The notes under the pieces are model-generated. The model ran no database searches. It was given only the letters and a program-made list of their open reading frames with translations, and had not been told where the DNA came from. Positions 47,051 through 56,948 of a stretch of DNA of 64,000 nt are shown piece after piece. The DNA comes from Tuctoria greenei (Eukaryota; Streptophyta; Magnoliopsida; Poales; Poaceae), in the NCBI GenBank assembly GCA_036927565.1, contig JAYESD010000003.1, positions 77,483,311-77,547,310 of the forward strand, written 5' to 3'. The first letter of the stretch is position 1. Each line of letters starts with the position of its first letter. The position numbers and the translations under genes were made by a program.

Positions 47051-47366
47051 GAGTATAACGATGATAATGCGGAGTTCTAGGCTGTGTCTACTGTCAACTT
47101 TGCCTGTGAAGTGTTGGAGTTGTGCCATCCTTTTTGCTTAGTTGCTCATTTAGTTTATTTCTGCTGCATTAGTTGAAACTTGTCACTAATATTCATTAGA
47201 GCTTGTATTCGAGGATAGTATGAAATTTGTAATAAAGGTACTTAATTAATCTTGTTCTATTGTAATTTTCTGTATATCCTTTCGTGATTGCACTCGTGTA
47301 TGTGTGTTGAATGTTTTGGGCACACATATGCATTAACTTGGTTCATTTTTGGAACAGGGTGTCACA
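47051..47366 (+). repeat. Tekay LTR 3, right part
   Basis: The sequence starts with the second GAGTA copy and continues the Tekay LTR (TAACGATGATAATGC) to its end GGGTGTCACA at 47366. It matches 18228-18537 of LTR2. Confidence 0.9.
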
Positions 47367-48378
47367 ATTGCTCGGGCAGGTTCATCAGCCATGACCAGGC
47401 TGAGCCGACCAGTGCAACGGGGAAGTAGTTCACCAAGAGTGGCTCATCCGCTCCTGCAGCTAGGAGCATCATGGTGTAGATCTGCAGGAACTCTGTTGGG
47501 TTGACGCTCCCATCGAACCATTCCGGCAGGTGTAGTCAGAACATGCGCGGCCACGTCGCCAGTTGGAGGTATGGCGCCAAGGCCATGCACCCTCCAACGG
47601 GCTTCATCGAAGAGGCGTACGGGACAACATACGCCATGGGGGTTTGTTGCGCCACGTGTGGTTGCTGTGGGACCTGCTGCTGTGGCAAGTACTACTGCGG
47701 TACCTGGTGCACAGGGCAGTGCAGGGGTGTAGTCGACTCAACGTAGTCCTGGTTTGGTGGCGGCGGTGGGGGGTTTATCTGAGGTGCTTCTCTGATGGAG
47801 GACTCCTCAGGCTCAGGCCCTCGAGGCCCGTACTTGGCATCAAGGTTGTGCCATCTCTCCTGCTGCCACTCGATGATGACACGGCCATCTAACTGAGCTT
47901 GATGATGGTCAAGCTCAGCCCTCAGGTCCTCCATAGGGATCTTGCCACTGCTGGTAGGCCTGGTAGATCTGTAGTCATTGGTGCGATGATCGATGGACAG
48001 TGTGCATGACAGCAATACGTGATGCCTTCCCCTGTTGGGGGAGTTGATGGCCGTGATGACGAAGTGGTCGATGTCTTAGACCCACTGCCAAGCCGCTCCC
48101 TAGGAAGTGTTCAGCGATGGTGGGTGATGGAGAAGGGCTCTGGCCGCTGCCAGAGCGCTCTCTGGGCTTGCAGCTGGTGGTGTCGGAGGGGCCGACTGGG
48201 CCGGGATGTGTCCCGACGTGTCGTCCTGGCCAGCTGTACCTGCATAGGGGCATGATGGACCAGAGGGCATCGCTCAAGCGACGGATCTGGTCACTGAATG
48301 ACGGTCGCAGAAACCGCCTTCCACGGGTCTGATGACACGATGGTGGTGAAGGTGCTACCACTTTTTTGAGGGAAAATT
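47367..48378 (-). pseudogene. gag: Tat-1 gag, N-terminal half
   Basis: On the minus strand this is the N-terminal part of the Tat-1 gag whose other half is at 6797-8158. Approaching the insertion the frame reads LPEWFDGSVNPTEFLQIY, then MMLLAAGADEPLLVNYFP and SAWSWLMNLPE, the capsid core of Tat/RIRE2 gag. A TGA at about 47527 interrupts it upstream. Further upstream are a Gln/Pro-rich segment and a charged segment (EWQQERWHNLDAKYGPRGPE, about 47850). The true start is unclear because several frames are open between 47975 and 48378. The join with the left half stays in frame only if one 5-bp segment is counted once. Confidence 0.82.
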
Positions 48379-48398
48379 CCCCTACCTGGCACGCCAAA
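48379..48398 (-). other. Tat-1 primer binding site
   Basis: TTTGGCGTGCCAGGTAGGGG on the minus strand directly abuts the LTR and matches the TGGCGCGCCAGGTAGGGG-type site of grass RIRE2-like elements with one or two changes. Confidence 0.75.
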
Positions 48399-48639
48399 TG
48401 TCAAAGTGTTATTGTGACACTTTTCCTAGATCTACTAAGGAGCAACCCGCGGAGGTTCTTGTTCGATGGGGCTAAGGTCTCAATCAAGTGTACGAGTGCG
48501 TGAGAGAGTATGAAACGGTGGTTTTTACGTGGTTCGGGCTGCAAGGAGCATAACACCCTACTCCACGATTGATGGTATTGCTGGTTTGTGTGTATGCATG
48601 AGTTTGATGTTGGGTCCTTTGTAACAGTGGTGGTCCAGG

Positions 48640-48650
48640 CCTTTTATAGC
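48640..48650 (-). promoter_or_regulatory. TATA box of Tat-1 LTR
   Basis: GCTATAAAAGG on the minus strand, a close match to the plant TATA consensus, lies between the G-box array and the primer site. Confidence 0.7.
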
Positions 48651-49039
48651 TAAGGCCGAATGCCTTACAAGTGGGGTCCATGGCTTGAAAGGTGGTCCTA
48701 GGGCAATCTTATCCAAAATATCTAAGTCTTCTCGCATAAGCTTACTCTAACCATGGACTTGAAGACTCGTCGTCTTGCCGCCTGAGTCGTTAGTAGCCCA
48801 TGCACCGTTGCTGACAATGGCAGGGGATGTCCTGTCCAACTAACTCTGTCGCCGTAAGCTACCCATTTGGTGGAGTGGGATAGGCATGCGACATCTTCAG
48901 TGCGATGCAATTGGTCGTAGCGGTACCAGACATTAGGCGTGCACCGCGCCATGCGTCTTGGGAAGACGCACATCTTCAATCCTTGATGGGGACAAGGCGC
49001 ACCACCCTCTTAACTCCCGCAACCCTTCATCCAGGGCAA

Positions 49040-49460
49040 GTGGCTGGACTACATGACAGCTTAGTAGCTCATCTCTGCGGAGGAGGTCAGGTCCTGTCTT
49101 CTGGAGCACGTGGCATCTCGGGAGCTCAACTCCACGGAGGGGGTCGGGTCTCGTCTTACGGTCCACGTGGCAGCTCGGGAGCACACCTCCACGAAGGAGG
49201 TTAGGTCCTACCTTGTGGGACACGTGGCAGCGCCAGAGCCCGCCTACATGAGAGGTGGCCCGTTTGATGTCTCGGACCACATGGCAGCTCCGGAGCCCTG
49301 TCTCGGGGGAGAGGGATCATTCCTAGCTGAACACGTGGCTGTTTGCAAGCTCGTCTCCGAGGGGGAGCTGAACTCTTCTTCAGGGTCTCTTGTAGGTACC
49401 CCGGACCCAGTATCTGGGGCCAACGGGTCCAGGTCTTCTGAACACGTGGCGCCCTCAGAC
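49040..49460. repeat. 57-bp tandem repeats with G-boxes in Tat-1 LTR U3
   Basis: The core word GGACCACGTGGCAGCTCGGGAG or variants recurs with the central hexamer starting at 49050 (TACATG), 49107, 49164, 49221 (all CACGTG), 49278 (CACATG), 49332 (CACGTG), about 49388 (degenerate) and 49443 (CACGTG). The first four steps are exactly 57 bp. Between the hexamers the units share GGAG-TC-ACTCC and GGTC-GGTCTTGTCTT words. Confidence 0.9.
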
Positions 49461-49537
49461 CCTGCCTCTGCGGAAGGCGGGGTACCTAGGCCTCTCTAGC
49501 TTGTGTGTGAGGGTATCCGGTATGCCGGGTACCGACA

Positions 49538-50455
49538 GGTGGCTATGACTATGTTCTCTAGAGGAGATGTAAGGATAGTGCGTGATGATGAGCTAAAAAT
49601 TTTGTTTGCCATGATTAAAAATATAAAAGTTGCTCCAGTTATTGCTATGATTACACAATGGTTAGATTACATTCCAAGGGTAGGGCCAATTGAATGCACT
49701 TCATTGATTACCCGTATTGCTACTAGGGTAGGAGCACTAGAATATTCTTCATTTGAGTATATTGAAAATGAAACATAATTAATTGATGAAGTTTATTTAG
49801 TGCAAGCACATACCCTTAAGCATGATCAAGATGGCTCTTTGATATTTTATTATCCTGGCTTTGTCAATGAAATTCGGTTACCTAACCCGGATTATCATTT
49901 GTACAAATACCGGAGGCTAACCATTGACCTACTTCCCATTGAGGAAGCCGTAAGAAGTAATGTCTCTGGCAGGGTGACTAGAAGCCACACAAGGAGAGCG
50001 GCCATGCCCCCGACAACCTCCACGGTACATGAATACGAAGAGGAAGAGAACCCAACGGGTGATGCACCCGGATGGACCCAACCTCCTTCTTATGAGACCG
50101 AAGGTCCGTCTTGGAATGGGTGGCTAGGTGCTACATGGGAGACACCTCTATCCACTTCCAGCTCTAGCACCTTGCCTCCAACATCTATGAGAAGATGTCA
50201 TTCCACTTCGGCTAGAAGTCATCGTGAATATTGCCAAGGAATGACAGTCCTCCATAGACTTATGGAGGAGCTTGAAGTAAGGACGGGTGACATGTACAAC
50301 ACTCTCCAAGGGCATGTCCAAGGTGACCAAGACTGGTAAAAACACATGGACGCTCAAATCATCAACCTCAACTCCGCGCTACAATAACAACAAGCCGATC
50401 TCGTGGCATACTTCCATCATCAAGGGTTCAACCCTCAACACGGAGGTGAGTGAAG
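49538..50455 (+). pseudogene. Athila-like extra ORF (different type), 5' truncated
   Basis: One frame runs from the Tat-1 boundary to about 50455 with in-frame stops at about 49776, 50337 and 50385. It reads DDELKILFAMIKNIKVAPVI, YIPRVGPIECTSLITRIATR, LIDEVYLVQAHTLKHDQDGS and LIFYYPGFVNEIRLPNPDYH, then a basic SGRVTRSHTRRAAM, then acidic and low-complexity sequence. I recognise this block as a conserved protein of the 3' ORF of grass Athila-like elements. Its biochemical role is unknown to me and I see no membrane segment. It has no visible similarity to the extra ORF at 22376-23206, though both elements are Athila-like. The N-terminus is missing because of the Tat-1 insertion. Confidence 0.7.
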
Positions 50456-51796
50456 AACAAGCTTGGGGGAGGACCCCCACTTGAGGTAAATTGTATCAAC
50501 CCCTTGCATATTTATTTTCCACTTACCCATGATCCACCTTGCATCTAAGAAATATTTTAGGATAGGTTTAATTTTCAAATAAAATAAATGATGTGCGGTA
50601 AGAATGACTTGGAATTCACATAGATGAAATGATGAATAGTTGCTCTATTTTATTTTTCTGAAGTCCCTAGTTTACAACTTACTACTCTCCAACGTATTGC
50701 TCTCATTGGCTAAAATTATTTTTGTCTTGATTTGGAAAATGTGGGTAGCAAAAGCTTAATCCATTCTAAGTTGTTGTGAGAATGATATAGTGATAGGGCT
50801 GCTATTCCTAGTTTGATAGTGAAACTTAGATTTCCAGAGAAAATATAAAAAGATTTAAGTTACTCTCATTGGATTGAAAATACCCACCAAAACCATATGA
50901 TACAATATATTGATAGACCTTATGCATATGATATTTGTCTTCACATTGAGCTTTTTCAAACTAGGATAGACCTATGTGAGATTTCTTTCGTTACTTTTTG
51001 AATTCAAGACTTCACTTGCACATGCTATACTTTTACACTAGAAGTAAGCAAATTTCCATCATACCACCATTCCACAATAAAAAGAGAAACTCTATATCAT
51101 TCATGCTTAGTACTCTCTTCAAAATTCATTGCATACAAAGGGAGTAGAAGACATGGCTACAAGAAAAAGAAAATGCATGCTTAAATCATAAGCATGAGAA
51201 AAAAAAAGAGTGAAAGAAGTAGCCATGTTTCATCCCTGCAAAATAAGAGAGTCCACTCAAAAAGGAGCCATCAAAATATCCACATCCACTCCATTCCATC
51301 ACACATGCACAAGTCTTGAATCAAATTGTTTTGAATTGATTTCTCCTAAGGCTTGCTCTTTTGAATTAGCAATATTAGTTGCTGCAAATATGCTTACTAT
51401 ATTCCCTACCAAGCTCCACATACAAGCCTTACGTAGAGGTAGGATGAATTTGGGCACAATGCCTTGGTGAGGACATATTTCCACTACACAAAAAGGAGAG
51501 ACTTGAGAGAGTCAAATTGAGATGCTTAAAATCTAAATTGAACTCTCCAGAATTTGAGTGGAACTTGACTTCTAGGGTAATGTGTGCTCAATTTATTATT
51601 CTACTTTCAACCACCCATGAATAGGAGATGGCATAAGCCCCATAATGACATAAGATAGGTGAAGTACCAATGCCAATTTTTGCAATACTAGGTAGAATAT
51701 TTTGTTGTGCACATGGTACTTTTGAAAAATAGAACATAGTACAACTCCTGATCATCAACCTAAAGTCTTGACTTTGCTTGGGACGAGCAAAGGATA
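50456..51796 (+). other. Athila-like 3' non-coding region
   Basis: This region is AT-rich without credible genes. 51120-51260 matches 21250-21430 of the minus-strand Athila element in reverse orientation. 51745-51800 (GACTTTGCTTGGGACGAGCA) corresponds to the CTTAGTCCTTTGCTCGTCC words near 20785 and 63915. Confidence 0.65.
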
Positions 51797-51810
51797 AGCT
51801 TGGGGGAGTT
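51797..51810 (+). other. Polypurine tract of Athila-like element
   Basis: AGCTTGGGGGAGTT lies immediately before the LTR start TGTTAAAGGTTG. Confidence 0.75.
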
Positions 51811-53350
51811 TGTTAAAGGTTGTTGTACACCAATTTCACTCGTTAATACAACTCAATTATGTGAAGGAATTGTCATTTCTTGCACACATAACCTTTCTAT
51901 TTAACCTATTTCCACTTGTCCTTGGAGGAAGTAGTGCATGCAGGGATTCTATGTAGAAATGAAGCGAAACAAGGGGGTGGATCCTATAAAATATCATTCC
52001 AGCCAATCAGGCGATGCCACATGGCACCACATGGATCAAATGGCCCACAAACAGATGTATCTGAGGCCATCAAATGGTGTAGCACCAATATCAGTCAATG
52101 GGACCCACCTGTCAGTCACATGGAGGAAGCACACCGCAAAAGGGGCCAAGACCAGGTCGACCGACACCCATAGTCAGCCGACTAGCCCTGGTGCCTTTCT
52201 TGGTCAAACTCCACGTGTAGGCTCCTCCAGCATGAAGAGGTCATGGGGGACTGATTCACGCGCTTTTGGTGGCGGGAACCGACCCTTCTCCAAGCAATGA
52301 ATAGGACCCCTCACCCCTCACTTCAACACACACCACTTGAGTATTCTTCATTTGTATCCACTACTCTCCAAAGGTTTAGAGGAGTATATGTTGTAGAGAG
52401 GAGAGCCTCTAGTCCATAGTCCAACTAGGAGAGGAGTAGAAGGAGTCTCTTCCCAATTGGGAAAGGTATGTCTCCCATATTTCTATTTGTATTTGTGACT
52501 TTATTCATAATAAATATAATATCTTTGGTCTTCTATTGTTCATATACTTGGATGATGTGTTTCTTGTTTGATTCTAGATTTCATGTATGTGGTAGGAAGT
52601 ATTTATGATTGTGCTATACCATGCTCATTACATTATCATAAACACTATAAACATCCACAATAGTCTAATTAGCTATGAGATGATTATGTTAACAGGAATC
52701 ACTTATGCTATGAATTAACAGTGGTTCAACGATGATTTAATTTATTGCCTTAGGATGGCTTGTGCCTAGGCTCTTAAGGTAAATATTTAATATGCTAGCA
52801 TGGTGCTAGGATAGAGAGTAGCGTTGAATGTCTCGTAGACCCACGAATTGAAGAGGTAAGCAGTAGGTGGTGATAGCCCTATTTGTCCTTTGTAATCCTC
52901 CATGTTCAGCTATGCCATAGGATCCTGGTGTGAGTCGCCTAGTGTTGCTAGGGGTAAACCCGTGCCTGATGTGTTAATCCACTTAGCATTACACTTCATA
53001 ATTAATATAATCATTAGTAACTAACTTAGGCTATGTATATGTACATTAGAAGCATAGTAGGAGTATCTACCTAACTCTTAGCATAGTCCCTCTATTACCT
53101 CATTTATCCCCTTAGGATACGATGCTCTTGTGTGTGTCACAATACCTCCACTTATCATTTAACCCATCCTTGCTTGAACCCTACCTAGACCAACCTAGCC
53201 TTTCCACTTGATGATTGTTTTAGTTCCACCTAGCCTTCCTTTGGGAAATATAAATGACACCCTTTGGGAATACTCTTTAAAGGGGAAATGTTACATAGAT
53301 TGTTTCCGTGCGCTTGTGGATGTTCACTTGAGAATTAAAACCTACCAACA
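51811..53350 (+). repeat. Athila-like LTR, plus strand
   Basis: This LTR is 1540 bp, TGTTAAAGG to CTACCAACA. It contains GGTCGACCGAC ... AGTCAGCCGACT at about 52154-52185, related to the inverted repeat of the other Athila LTRs. It is longer than the 1224-bp LTRs, so it is a separate subfamily. Confidence 0.82.
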
Positions 53351-53358
53351 AACATTTC

Positions 53359-53375
53359 TGGCACCACTACTAGGG
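53359..53375 (+). other. Primer-site-like sequence after the LTR
   Basis: ATTTCTGGCACCACTACTAGGG follows the LTR; in the Athila at 28054 the same position has ATTTCTAGCGCCATTG. The LTR therefore has a polypurine tract on one side and a primer site on the other, as a middle LTR would. The internal region that should follow is replaced by Tat-2 sequence from about 53385. Confidence 0.6.
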
Positions 53376-53401
53376 ATGGTCGCTCGGCCCTCAGATCCTC
53401 C

Positions 53402-56400
53402 GTGGGGATCCGGAAGCTGATGGGCTGGCAAAGCCCTTCATTTGACAACGTGATGCGCTGTGGGAGCCTTCCCTTCACGAAGAAAAGCTCTGGCGACATC
53501 GCCTTCTTCACGGCGTACGCCATGGTTGGGTTAGTCCCACCAGCTTCCTCCTTCTTGTTGATGCTGCTGGAGGTGTACGGGCTTCAAATCCAACACCTCA
53601 GCCCTCACTCGATCCTACTCGTGGTGATCTTCGTGCACTTGTCCAAGATGTGGATCTGCGTGAGGCCTGTGTGCCGCTGTTCAAGACCTTCTTCACTCTC
53701 CGGTAGACTGGCGTAGGTACTAGCCTCATTGGAGCTTACTACTTCATGATGCGTAGGAATGCTTCATACAAGTACATCAGCTCCTTCTCCTCTTGGAAGT
53801 GGGAGACCTGGAAGAGTGACTGGGTGATAATATGGATTGACTAGCATGACCGCTTGGAGCTACCAACTAGACTTCCCACTATAAACACCGACTTTTAGGA
53901 GATCATTTCGGACTTATTGGCGGAGTACAACCTGGTGCTCACAAGAATTCGGCACCTGGTTTAAGGAGGCTTGACTTCACTGATGGTGCTCGACGACTTC
54001 TTGTCTCAACGTCGGGCTCCTCTTAAGCTGAGGGAGTTTCCAGCCTTGGCATACAATGGAGAGATGGACTTCAACCGGATTGAAGTTGGCATGGGAACTG
54101 ACTTGGACGAGAAGGCTCTACTCGTCAGTTTGGTGAAGCTGTATAACAGTTTTATCTTTAGAGACGACCTCATGCCTCTATCAGAATTTCTGCCAGTGTT
54201 TGCTGTGTCAGAGGTAAAAAGGCAATTGCTGAAGGAATGTCGACCCTCGATGACACCGGCATCACCGTGCGACAGAGGGGTGACGCCTCCGAAGGGATCA
54301 ACATCTTTGAAGATTCGACCCCCAGTCAGCAGAAGAGGTCTGAGACAAGCTGGAGCATGAGGAAGGAGTCTGCCAATTCCTCCAGCAGGAAGAGGAAGCT
54401 GGAGCGAGTTGATGCAAGCTCCATCAGGCCAACTCTGACGGAAGAAGTGTCATCATCGGTGGCTTGCCCATCTTTGTATTATGTGGTGGTCGTACCTTCT
54501 GCTACTTAAGCTTCGGCCCCGGCGCCCAAGGCGAGCACCGGGTCTTGAAAATCTTCATCTTCGGTCCCTGTGCCGACGCCGGGCATCAGGTCCGAAAAGT
54601 CTTCAGCTTTAGCCTCAGTGCCGACAGCGGGCACCAGGTTCAGAAAGAGTCCAGCTTTGGTGACTCCAACAGCAAAAGATGGAATGTCTGCTCTGAAGGT
54701 CCCGATGGTTGTGAAGTCGGTGTCTACTTTGGGGACTCCTGGGGCAATGTTCGAAACATCTGCATCACTGGCGAGGGTGGGATCAAATGACTTCAACCGC
54801 GCAAGGAAGAAGTTCCGCGTCGACTAGAGCTGTCGAGCCCCCAAGTACGAAGTAACATTAGGATCTTGTCTTCTTTTACATTTCTTGCTTCATGTTGATT
54901 CCTCTGTTTCTAGAGCTTCAAGGCCAGTCATTGCTCGGACGCCGTCGGTGGTTCAAGCCAGCGTTGCAGCTGAAGACACCAGACCTACCAAACCACCGGT
55001 TGATGTCGTGACCTCTTCTGAGGTCGCAGCAAATAATGCGGCGGTTCCAGAGTCAACTAACGCTGGACTGACTTCGGCGCCAGCAGCCGGTGCTACTGCG
55101 GGAGTGCCGGACCATGCATAAGAAGTCACGCTAGTGTCGGTGCTGGCAACAATGCTGGAGCTAGCTTTGGAGTAGGCGACGGGTCCTGAAGCAGTGCTAG
55201 AGGTGCCGGCAGAGACCACAGTTGCACCAGAGCCAACGGTTGACATTGCACCAGAGCTATCGGCTGAAGACATGATGGTGCTGGAGCCAATGATCAACAT
55301 TGCATTGGAGTTGCCAGCTGACACCACGATGGAGTCGGAGCCAGCGCTCGATATTTCGTCAGAGCTACTAGAAGATTTAGCTTCTGCAGTGCCAGAGTTA
55401 GCACCACCGGAGGACGAGCTCCTAAAGATAAGCGCTACTAATGACGAAGACATGCTTGAGTCCATGCTCGTGCCATCGGCTCCAACAACTGTCCCCAATG
55501 TTGTGGGGGCACCGGCGGACACAGTGGAAGGTCCACAGCTGATCCTTTTGTCCCTCTCAATAGAGGATGCCGGCTCGAGTCTTCGCCAAGTCTAACTCGG
55601 CTTCGACCATGAGCACAATGTTCTGAAGGCTGAGAGGGAAACTCTGAGGCGGTGGCGAAAGCTTCTCAATTTTAAGAAGAAGTTGACGCAAAGCCACATG
55701 GTTGATGAGAGAGACCACCTTGCGGCTGAGAAGACAAGACTGCAGCGTATGGATGAGCTCCTGAATTATAGACAAGCTGCCATCAAAGCGCTGGACGAGA
55801 AGACTCGTCAAATTTATGATAAAGCGGTGGCTGCTAATGACTTAGCAAATGACTGCTTCGAGTCATTGAATAAGCTAAAGGAGGAGCTCCTTCGACGCCA
55901 CGAGGTGGGTGACAGTGAGGAGAAAGAGCTCTAGAGGAGATACAGGGATCTCTCAAAGACTAGAGGCAGAGAGAAGTATTTGGCTCTCCATGTGGAACTA
56001 TGTGTATCTAGCTCTGAGTAGGAGAAGAAACAAGTATGGCAGGCGGGGAAGGAAGTAAACAAGTGGGAGATTGCTGTCTTGGCCAAGGAGGATGAGTTGA
56101 AGAGAGAGGCAAGAAACCTGGCAGCAAAGAATGATCGCTTGAACCTCAGCGAGAAGCAAATTGCAGATTAAGAAAGGCAGCTAGATGAGTGGGTGCAGCA
56201 GCATGCCATGGAGGTTGAATTATTCAAAATGGGAGGCTTCACGGAGATGACAACCGCCAGGAAGTCTCTGTAGCAGCTGCAGACCACACGGAGAATTGAA
56301 GCCCAGCAAATTTGGAACTTCTTGGGGCATGCACAGAACGAACTGGTGCCCTGGGCTTTAGTCCAGTCCGATCAAGTGATCTGGAGCCTGGAATTAGCCA

Positions 56401-56664
56401 GGCCCTGACACCTCTGAACTCCACCGGGACCAAGCTGGGAGTGCTAGAAGATGTCATTAGTGACCAACTTGAGATGGAGGGAGGAACATTGCTATGTCAG
56501 TAGCAGAATATGTATTGACTTGTTTCCACAACCATGACCCCTCTATCTTGCTAGTTCTGGTGCTCGAAGGGCTCGCTGAAGAGACGGAGGGAGCTTCCAA
56601 GGCCACCGTGCAGGACGCTGCCCAGAAGGTTGCCGCGTGGTTCCATCGCAACTCCAGCGACTAG
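53402..56664 (+). pseudogene. Antisense gene of Tat-2: gypsy-type transposon (Transposase_28-like) protein
   Basis: The plus-strand frame begins near 53402 with SPSFDNVMRCGSLPFTKKSS, then SSFLLMLLEVYGLQIQHLSP, and continues ISSFSSWKWETWKSDWVI (about 53775) and VLDDFLSQRRAPLKLREFPA (about 53985). This is the N-terminal pattern of the putative gypsy-type transposon family (Pfam Transposase_28). Next comes a Ser/Pro/Ala/Glu-rich stretch with repeated EPxxDIxxEL words (55190-55400), then a coiled coil (LAAEKTRLQRMDELLNYRQA, EEKEL, EDELKREARNLAAKNDRLNL; 55600-56260), and an end resembling EGASKATVQDAAQKVAAWF (56580-56640). A 69-bp intron-like segment (54845-54913, GTACGA...TTTCTAG) sits before the Ala-rich part. 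Many stops disable it. Its function is unknown; it has no retroviral counterpart. Confidence 0.7.
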
Positions 56665-56948
56665 ATAGGACCTGTCCATCCTTTGCATGCTTTTGTATCC
56701 TCAAGCTTGTAAAAAACTGGAACTTTGAATGAATGAAATTCTTCTGAACTTCATATTTTGTCTTTGTTTTTGTCATTGTCGTAGCTTGATTGCCCCCTGG
56801 TAGATGTACTCAACAAGTTGAGAACATGTACCACCAGGTACTTGGCGATGATTTGAAGTTTTTGTGGTAACTCTGAGCTCTGAGCTTATGCTTTAGCTCC
56901 AAGCTCCGAGCTTGATCTCCGATAGCATCGAGATTGGTGTTTCGGCTG

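Larger units (their letters stand above)
8159..47366 (+). mobile_element. Tekay-like chromovirus (Ty3/gypsy) in a three-LTR, two-internal arrangement
   Basis: Three homologous LTRs (8159-10902; 15673-18537; 33039-47366, the last interrupted) alternate with two internal regions (10903-15672 and 18538-33038), all on the plus strand. Each internal region has an initiator-Met-type primer site, gag, protease, RT-RNase H, integrase with a C-terminal chromodomain, and a polypurine tract. LTRs start TGTAACACCC and end TGTCACA. The second internal region is split by an Athila-like element (19552-29277) and LTR3 by a Sirevirus (35603-47050). The flanks (ACCCC before 8159, ATTGC after 47366) are not a matching target duplication, although the host gag frame requires exactly 5 bp to be duplicated. 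Long LTRs near 2.8 kb and the chromodomain fit the Tekay clade. Confidence 0.9.
6275..49537 (-). mobile_element. Tat/RIRE2-like Ty3/gypsy element (Tat-1), split by the Tekay insertion
   Basis: The minus-strand order from the right is: 5' LTR 48399-49537, primer site 48379-48398, gag N-terminal half 47367-48378, then the 39-kb Tekay insertion (8159-47366), then the gag C-terminal half and protease 6797-8158, and a non-coding tail to the CACTA boundary at 6274. The gag frame lines up across the insertion when one 5-bp copy is dropped. The 3' LTR is not visible; it lies beyond the CACTA element or is lost. No reverse transcriptase follows the protease in the 520 bp that remain. Confidence 0.85.
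48399..49537 (-). repeat. Tat-1 5' LTR
   Basis: This LTR is 1139 bp; on the minus strand it starts TGTCGGTACCCGG (49537) and ends TTTGACA (48399). A TATA box lies at 48640-48650. U3 holds an array of about eight units with a 57-bp period, most with a CACGTG G-box. The 3' partner LTR is not in the window. Confidence 0.85.
49538..53380 (+). mobile_element. Athila-like element, 3' part (plus strand), truncated
   Basis: The segment starts inside an extra ORF directly at the Tat-1 LTR boundary, so Tat-1 inserted into it. It continues through a 3' non-coding region, a polypurine tract (51797-51810) and an LTR (51811-53350). After the LTR comes a primer-site-like sequence rather than unrelated DNA. 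The LTR shares long words with the Athila LTRs at 19552 and 28055 in opposite orientation, for example CACATGGATCAAATGGCC and CACATGGAGGAAGCA. It is a diverged subfamily. Confidence 0.8.

Noticed and set aside
48905..49499. Plus-strand frames of 99 and 129 codons in the Tat-1 LTR
   Set aside because: 57-bp is a multiple of three, so the tandem array stays open by repetition; they are not genes.
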